Below are positions 14,661 through 18,492 of a stretch of 18,492 bases of DNA, one piece after another. The stretch comes from an uncultured Clostridia bacterium (GTDB lineage Bacteria; Bacillota; Clostridia; TANB77; CAG-508). A program made the translations under genes and the position numbers. Every line of letters starts with the position of its first letter. The stretch's first letter is position 1. The DNA is taken from assembly GCA_948745425.1 (NCBI GenBank), contig CAPZDM010000033.1, positions 1 to 18,492 on the forward strand. Direction: 5' to 3'. The notes below the pieces were generated by a model. It was not told the origin of the DNA and did no database searches. It saw only the letters and a program-made list of their open reading frames with translations.

Positions 14661-16136
14661 TTATTTTTTCTCCATTTCGTTTATTATTTCGTTTACAATT
14701 ATTCTTTCATCAAATGGATGTTTCTTATGATTTATTTCTTGATATGGTTCATGTCCTTTTCCTGCAAGAACAATTATATCGTTTTTGTTTGCCATGCTTA
14801 TTGCTTTTTTTATTGCTTCATATCTATCTACTATACATTCATATTTACCTTTTGTTGTTTTTATTCCTTCTTCTATTTGATTTACTATTTTTTCTGGTTC
14901 TTCAGTTCTTGGATTATCAGAAGTAATAATAGTATAATCTGCTACTCTTCCAGATATTTCACCCATTATAGGACGTTTACCTGTATCTCTATCTCCTCCA
15001 CATCCAAAAACACAAATTACTCTTCCTCTAGTATAAGCTGAAACTGCTAATAAAATACTTTCTAAACTTTTTGGTGAATGAGCATAGTCTACCATAATAG
15101 TAAGTTCTTTTTTGTTTGGTATTAATTCACTTCTTCCTGGAACTTTTATGTCTGCTAAAGCTTCTTTTATTGTTTCAACAGTAGCATCAAATTTTACACA
15201 TACACATATTGCAGCAAGTGCATTGTAAATACTAAATCTTCCTGGTATTCCTACTTTTATTCTTTCATTTTTTCCATAAAGCTTTTGTTTGAAGTCTGCA
15301 TATGAATTTGTTATTGTGATGTCCTTTGCAAAATTATCTGACGCATTATCTATCCCATATGTTTTAATTTCACATTTTGCTTCATGTATTACTCTTTGAC
15401 CATATAAGTCATCTGCATTTACATATGCAATATCACACATATCAAATAATTTTAATTTTGATGTGAAATAGTCTTCCATATCTGGATGTTCTTTTGGACT
15501 GATATGATCTTCTGAGAGATTTGTAAATACTGCAATATCAAAATGTAGTCCATATACTCTATTTAGTTTTAGGCTTTGTGATGAAACTTCCATAACTGCA
15601 ATTTCACATTTTTCATCTACCATTTTTCTTAGTAATTCATATAAATGTATACTGTCTGGTGTTGTTCTGTCTGAGTCTTCAATTTTTTTACTATTTATAT
15701 ATGATGCAACTGTTCCTATAAGACCAACTTTTTTACCTTGTTTTTCTAATATCTCTTTTATCATAAATGTTGTTGTTGTTTTTCCTTTTGTTCCTGTAAC
15801 TCCTATTAATTTTAATTTCTTTTCAGGGTTTTCAAAAAAGTTTGATGCACATATTGCTTCTGCAATTCTTGTGTCTGGTACAATTAATAGAGTTATGTTT
15901 TCATTTGTAGCAATTTTTCTATAGTCATATCCCTCTTGTATCATTATGGCTGTAGCACCATTTTCTATTGCATTTTCTATATATTCATGTCCATCTGTTT
16001 CATAACCTTTTATTGCTATAAATAATGACCCCTTTGTAGCTTCTTTTGAGTTACTTGTGATTGTTTTTATTTCTATGTCTACATCGCCTTTTGCTTTAAT
16101 TCCAGTGATTCCACTTAAAATATTTCTTAAATTCAT
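14661..16136 (-). CDS. murE: UDP-MurNAc-tripeptide synthetase, meso-DAP type
   Basis: MurE adds the third stem residue to UDP-MurNAc-L-Ala-D-Glu using ATP. The 491-residue product has an N-terminal UDP-MurNAc domain (1-100). The ATPase domain carries GVTGTKGKTTTT (112-123), DRTTPDS (156-162), the lysine in YFTSKLKLF that is carbamylated in the family (K227), and HSPKSLE (353-359). The ligase domain contains DNPR (407-410), the meso-diaminopimelate-selecting motif, and HPFDER (473-478). The start at 16136 has AGGAGAG 8-9 nt upstream; an ATG seven codons earlier overlaps that site. It is the first gene of the operon, behind a near-perfect promoter. Confidence 0.97.
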   Translation of the reverse strand: MNLRNILSGITGIKAKGDVDIEIKTITSNSKEATKGSLFIAIKGYETDGHEYIENAIENGATAIMIQEGYDYRKIATNENITLLIVPDTRIAEAICASNFFENPEKKLKLIGVTGTKGKTTTTFMIKEILEKQGKKVGLIGTVASYINSKKIEDSDRTTPDSIHLYELLRKMVDEKCEIAVMEVSSQSLKLNRVYGLHFDIAVFTNLSEDHISPKEHPDMEDYFTSKLKLFDMCDIAYVNADDLYGQRVIHEAKCEIKTYGIDNASDNFAKDITITNSYADFKQKLYGKNERIKVGIPGRFSIYNALAAICVCVKFDATVETIKEALADIKVPGRSELIPNKKELTIMVDYAHSPKSLESILLAVSAYTRGRVICVFGCGGDRDTGKRPIMGEISGRVADYTIITSDNPRTEEPEKIVNQIEEGIKTTKGKYECIVDRYEAIKKAISMANKNDIIVLAGKGHEPYQEINHKKHPFDERIIVNEIINEMEKK

Positions 16137-16185
16137 AGATTTATTCTCTCCTTCCATAATATAATTATATTATAGGTCATGGTAT

Positions 16186-16214
16186 ATTATATAATTGTTT
16201 GAAAGTTTTGTAAA
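16186..16214 (-). promoter_or_regulatory. promoter of the murE-mraY-ftsW-murG operon
   Basis: Minus strand: -35 TTTACA (16214-16209), 17 bp, -10 TATAAT (16191-16186). The leader to murE is about 45 nt. This is one of the strongest sigma-A matches in the window. Confidence 0.8.
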
Positions 16215-16251
16215 GAAAATTTTTAAATTTTCTTATAGGAATGAGACACCA

Positions 16252-16315
16252 TATCACAATTTCCAGAAAATGTAAAAGAGAACCGTCCCAATTTACGAGA
16301 ACTGTTCTCTTAATA
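16252..16315. repeat. REP-like repeat, second copy
   Basis: It shares 21 identical bases, AAAAGAGAACCGTCCCAATTT, with positions 40-60 (here 16274-16294), and the match continues imperfectly upstream (CAATTTCC then AAAATG). Arms AGAGAAC/GTTCTCT form a hairpin. It overlaps the last codons of the FxLYD-like gene and could serve as its terminator. Confidence 0.75.
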
Positions 16316-16703
16316 GTGTTTTACTATCTATAAATGTTATTTCATAATGGTCTACATTTGAATATCTATAATTTATTTCGAAGTCTTGTTCTTTGCCTAC
16401 TTTTAAATTATTAATTTCTAAATATTCGGTGCCCATGTTTACATTTCTTTTAGAATATAAATCAAGTTTTATATATATTCTGTCTATATCCTTATCTGAA
16501 TTATTTTTCACCTTTCCCTTTGCATATCCGTTTATATCTGTTGTTTTTACTTCACTCATAATTATTTCTGGCGAAGAACTTTTTATTTCTCCTGATATTG
16601 TTTTATATGTATTTCTTAATCCAATTTTTATCATATAGTTAGAAAATATTGCAAATACGGCTATAACTATGCCATAAAATACTATCTTTTTAAATGTCGC
16701 CAT
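16293..16703 (-). CDS. membrane-anchored FxLYD-like protein, 136 residues
   Basis: One hydrophobic helix (residues 6-25) anchors an outside domain. The domain reads SEVKTTDINGYAKGKVKNNS, then IYIKLDLYSKRNV, then ITFIDS, the beta-sandwich pattern of FxLYD domains (KLDLYS at the signature). This domain is found in small envelope proteins of Firmicutes and its ligand is unknown. The start at 16703 has AGAGG 10 nt upstream; an ATG three codons earlier is 1 nt from that site. Its final residues, LLREQFS, are encoded by the REP-like repeat, which suggests the repeat landed at or near the original 3' end. It has its own promoter, divergent from purH. Confidence 0.75.
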   Translation of the reverse strand: MATFKKIVFYGIVIAVFAIFSNYMIKIGLRNTYKTISGEIKSSSPEIIMSEVKTTDINGYAKGKVKNNSDKDIDRIYIKLDLYSKRNVNMGTEYLEINNLKVGKEQDFEINYRYSNVDHYEITFIDSKTLLREQFS

Positions 16704-16755
16704 ATATATCATTCCTCTCTAATAGAAACTATATTACTATGTTTAATTCTTTTCA

Positions 16756-16784
16756 ATTATATCATACATAAAGGCACATTGCAA
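16756..16784 (-). promoter_or_regulatory. promoter for the FxLYD-like gene
   Basis: Minus strand: -35 TTGCAA (16784-16779), 17 bp, -10 TATAAT (16761-16756) preceded by TGA, an extended -10. Confidence 0.75.
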
Positions 16785-16814
16785 TACGGAAAAACCGCAT
16801 GTATGAGTTTTTTC

Positions 16815-16842
16815 TTGCATTTTGGAAAATAACTGATATAAT
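16815..16842 (+). promoter_or_regulatory. promoter for purH
   Basis: -35 TTGCAT (16815-16820), 16 bp, -10 TATAAT (16837-16842) with an extended TGA. The leader is about 25 nt, too short for a purine riboswitch. A CGGAAAAACCG hairpin at 16787-16797 lies upstream, between the divergent promoters. Confidence 0.75.
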
Positions 16843-16874
16843 ATATTAGAAATTAATTTTGAAAGGATGATTTT

Positions 16875-18425
16875 ATGAAGGCCCTAATTAGTGTATCTGA
16901 TAAAACAGGTATTGTGGAATTTGCAAAGGAATTAGAGAATTTAGCTATAGAGATTATTTCTACAGGTGGTACTTATAAAAAATTGAAAGATGAAGGGGTA
17001 AATGTTATTGAAATTTCTGAACTTACAGGTTTCCCTGAGTGTTTAGATGGTAGAGTTAAAACTTTACACCCTAAAGTTCATGCAGGAATTTTAGCTATGC
17101 GTTCTAAAGAAACACATATGAAGCAATTAGAAGATTTAGGTATTGATACTATCGATTTTGTAGTTGTAAATTTATATCCTTTTAAGGCTACTATTTTAAA
17201 GGATAATGTAACTCGTGAAGAGTGCGTTGAGAACATTGATATTGGTGGTCCTACAATGTTACGTAGTGCTGCTAAAAATTATCAAGATGTTAGCGTTATT
17301 ACAGACCCTGCTGATTACGAAAAAGTTTTAAATGAATTAAAGTCTAATGGACAAGTTAGTCTTGATACTAAGTTTTACTTAATGAATAAAGTTTTTGAAC
17401 ATACTGCAAATTATGATGCTATGATTTGTAATTATTTGAAAAAAGAAAGGAATGACACTTCTTTCCCTAGCGAACTAACTTTGACTTATGAAAAAGTACA
17501 AGAAATGAGATATGGTGAAAATCCTCACCAATTAGGTGCTTTATATAAAGAGATTGGAAAATGTACTGGTTCTTTAACTATCGCAAAACAATTAAATGGT
17601 AAAGAATTATCTTTTAATAATATAAATGATACTAATGGCGCATTAGAGTTACTAAAAGAGTTTGAAGAACCAACTGTAGTTGCTTGCAAACATGGAAATC
17701 CATGTGGTGTTGGTAGTGATAAAGAAAATATATATGAAGCTTGGAAAAAGGCCTTTAATGCTGATAAAACTTCTATTTTTGGTGGAATAGTTACAGTAAA
17801 TCGTGAAGTTACTATGGAACTTGCTAAAGAAATGAAGGAAATCTTCTTAGAGGTTATTGTTGCTCCTTCTTTTGCACCTGATGCATTAGAATTACTAAAA
17901 TCAAAGAAAAATTTACGATTATTAGAACTACCTGATATAAATGTTAAACAGCCTGAAGGTAGTTATGATATTAAAAAAATTAATGGTGGAATAATAGTTC
18001 AAACTATAGATTCTAAATTATTGGAGGATTATACTGTTGTTACTGATAGAAAACCTTCTGATAAAGAATTAGAAGATATGATGTTTGCTTGGAAAATTGT
18101 TAAATATGTTAAATCAAATGGTATTGCTATTGCTAAGGATAAGCAAACTATTGGAATTGGACCTGGACAAGTAAATAGAATTTGGGCAGCTAAACAATGT
18201 TTTGAACATGCTGAAGAACTTATTGCTCCTGGTGTAACAAAAGGTGCAGTTTTGGCTTCTGATGCTTTCTTCCCTTTTGATGATTGTGTTGAGGCAGCTC
18301 ACAATGCTGGTATTACTGCAATTATTCAACCTGGTGGCTCTGTACGTGACCAAGACTCAATTGATAAATGTAATGAGTATGGAATAGCTATGATTTTTAC
18401 AGGTATGAGACATTTTAGACATTAA
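16875..18425 (+). CDS. purH: bifunctional AICAR transformylase / IMP cyclohydrolase
   Basis: PurH performs the last two steps of IMP synthesis: formyl transfer to AICAR, then ring closure. The 516-residue product is full length. The N-terminal MGS-like cyclohydrolase domain has KALISVSDKTGIVEFAKEL, IISTGGTYKKL, LDGRVKTLHPKVHAGIL (58-73) and NIDIGGPTMLRSAAKN (120-135). The transformylase domain has MRYGENPHQ (211-219), CKHGNPCGVG (271-280, holding the Lys-His catalytic pair), SIFGGIVTVNRE and the terminal MIFTGMRHFRH. AAAGGATG lies 5 nt before the ATG. It stands alone here, with no other pur gene in view, although its 3' side is cut off by the window end. Confidence 0.97.
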   Translation: MKALISVSDKTGIVEFAKELENLAIEIISTGGTYKKLKDEGVNVIEISELTGFPECLDGRVKTLHPKVHAGILAMRSKETHMKQLEDLGIDTIDFVVVNLYPFKATILKDNVTREECVENIDIGGPTMLRSAAKNYQDVSVITDPADYEKVLNELKSNGQVSLDTKFYLMNKVFEHTANYDAMICNYLKKERNDTSFPSELTLTYEKVQEMRYGENPHQLGALYKEIGKCTGSLTIAKQLNGKELSFNNINDTNGALELLKEFEEPTVVACKHGNPCGVGSDKENIYEAWKKAFNADKTSIFGGIVTVNREVTMELAKEMKEIFLEVIVAPSFAPDALELLKSKKNLRLLELPDINVKQPEGSYDIKKINGGIIVQTIDSKLLEDYTVVTDRKPSDKELEDMMFAWKIVKYVKSNGIAIAKDKQTIGIGPGQVNRIWAAKQCFEHAEELIAPGVTKGAVLASDAFFPFDDCVEAAHNAGITAIIQPGGSVRDQDSIDKCNEYGIAMIFTGMRHFRH

Positions 18426-18476
18426 TGTAAAATTTGTGTTTGTGGAGATGATTTTATATTTTAAAATTATAATTAC

Positions 18477-18492
18477 ATGTGTAGGGACGCCC
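18477..18492 (+). repeat. start of a GTAGGGACGCCC repeat, cut by the window end
   Basis: The last bases read TGTGTAGGGACGCCC. They resemble the left arm of the palindrome at 12391-12413 (minus strand TGTACGGACGCCC) and the element at 13661-13682. A complementary arm would lie just beyond the window. Confidence 0.45.

Noticed and set aside
16713..16874. Purine riboswitch upstream of purH
   Set aside because: The purH promoter leaves a leader of only about 25 nt, and no purine-aptamer core is visible.

Overview
The window is AT-rich chromosomal DNA from a low-GC Firmicute, most likely an uncultured gut-type Clostridia. The case rests on strong AGGAGG-type ribosome sites, near-consensus sigma-A promoters, a meso-DAP-type MurE, a tandem-OB single-stranded DNA-binding protein, DUF6514-like and DUF6583-like proteins, and several dispersed palindromic repeats of the kind common in gut Clostridia. 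The family identifications rest on motif recognition; no search was run.

Layout. Positions 1-3600 hold two genes facing each other. On the plus strand is a VirD4/TraG-like coupling ATPase; on the minus strand is a replication-relaxation-like winged-helix protein. Between them lies a duplicated 33-bp terminator unit. This pair looks like mobile-element machinery, but no relaxase or other transfer gene is visible. Positions 3700-6900 hold three separately promoted minus-strand genes: a small hypothetical, a 611-residue membrane-anchored protein and a two-OB-fold SSB. Positions 6887-8250 hold two adjacent genes that look like degenerate relatives of cell-wall enzymes: a Mur-ligase-like fragment and a NodB/polysaccharide-deacetylase-like protein with its catalytic residues replaced. 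Positions 8449-10727 hold topA and a tiny prepilin-like gene coupled to its end. A DUF6514-like gene follows, with its ribosome site bridged by a hairpin.

Positions 11252-16136 are a shortened dcw (division and cell wall) operon reading murE-mraY-ftsW-murG on the minus strand, from a TTTACA-17-TATAAT promoter. It makes UDP-MurNAc-tripeptide, lipid I and lipid II, and supplies the septal glycan polymerase. murD, murF and murC are not in the cluster. murG carries a one-base insertion that splits it into two frames. Beyond the operon are an FxLYD-like membrane-anchored protein and, on the plus strand, a complete purH.

The best leads are the paired pseudoenzyme-like cell-wall genes, the orphan coupling-protein cassette, the murG frameshift, the hairpin-bridged Shine-Dalgarno and the prepilin-like mini-protein. 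No CRISPR array, tRNA, rRNA, riboswitch or transposase gene was found. No gene-free stretch exceeds 300 bases.
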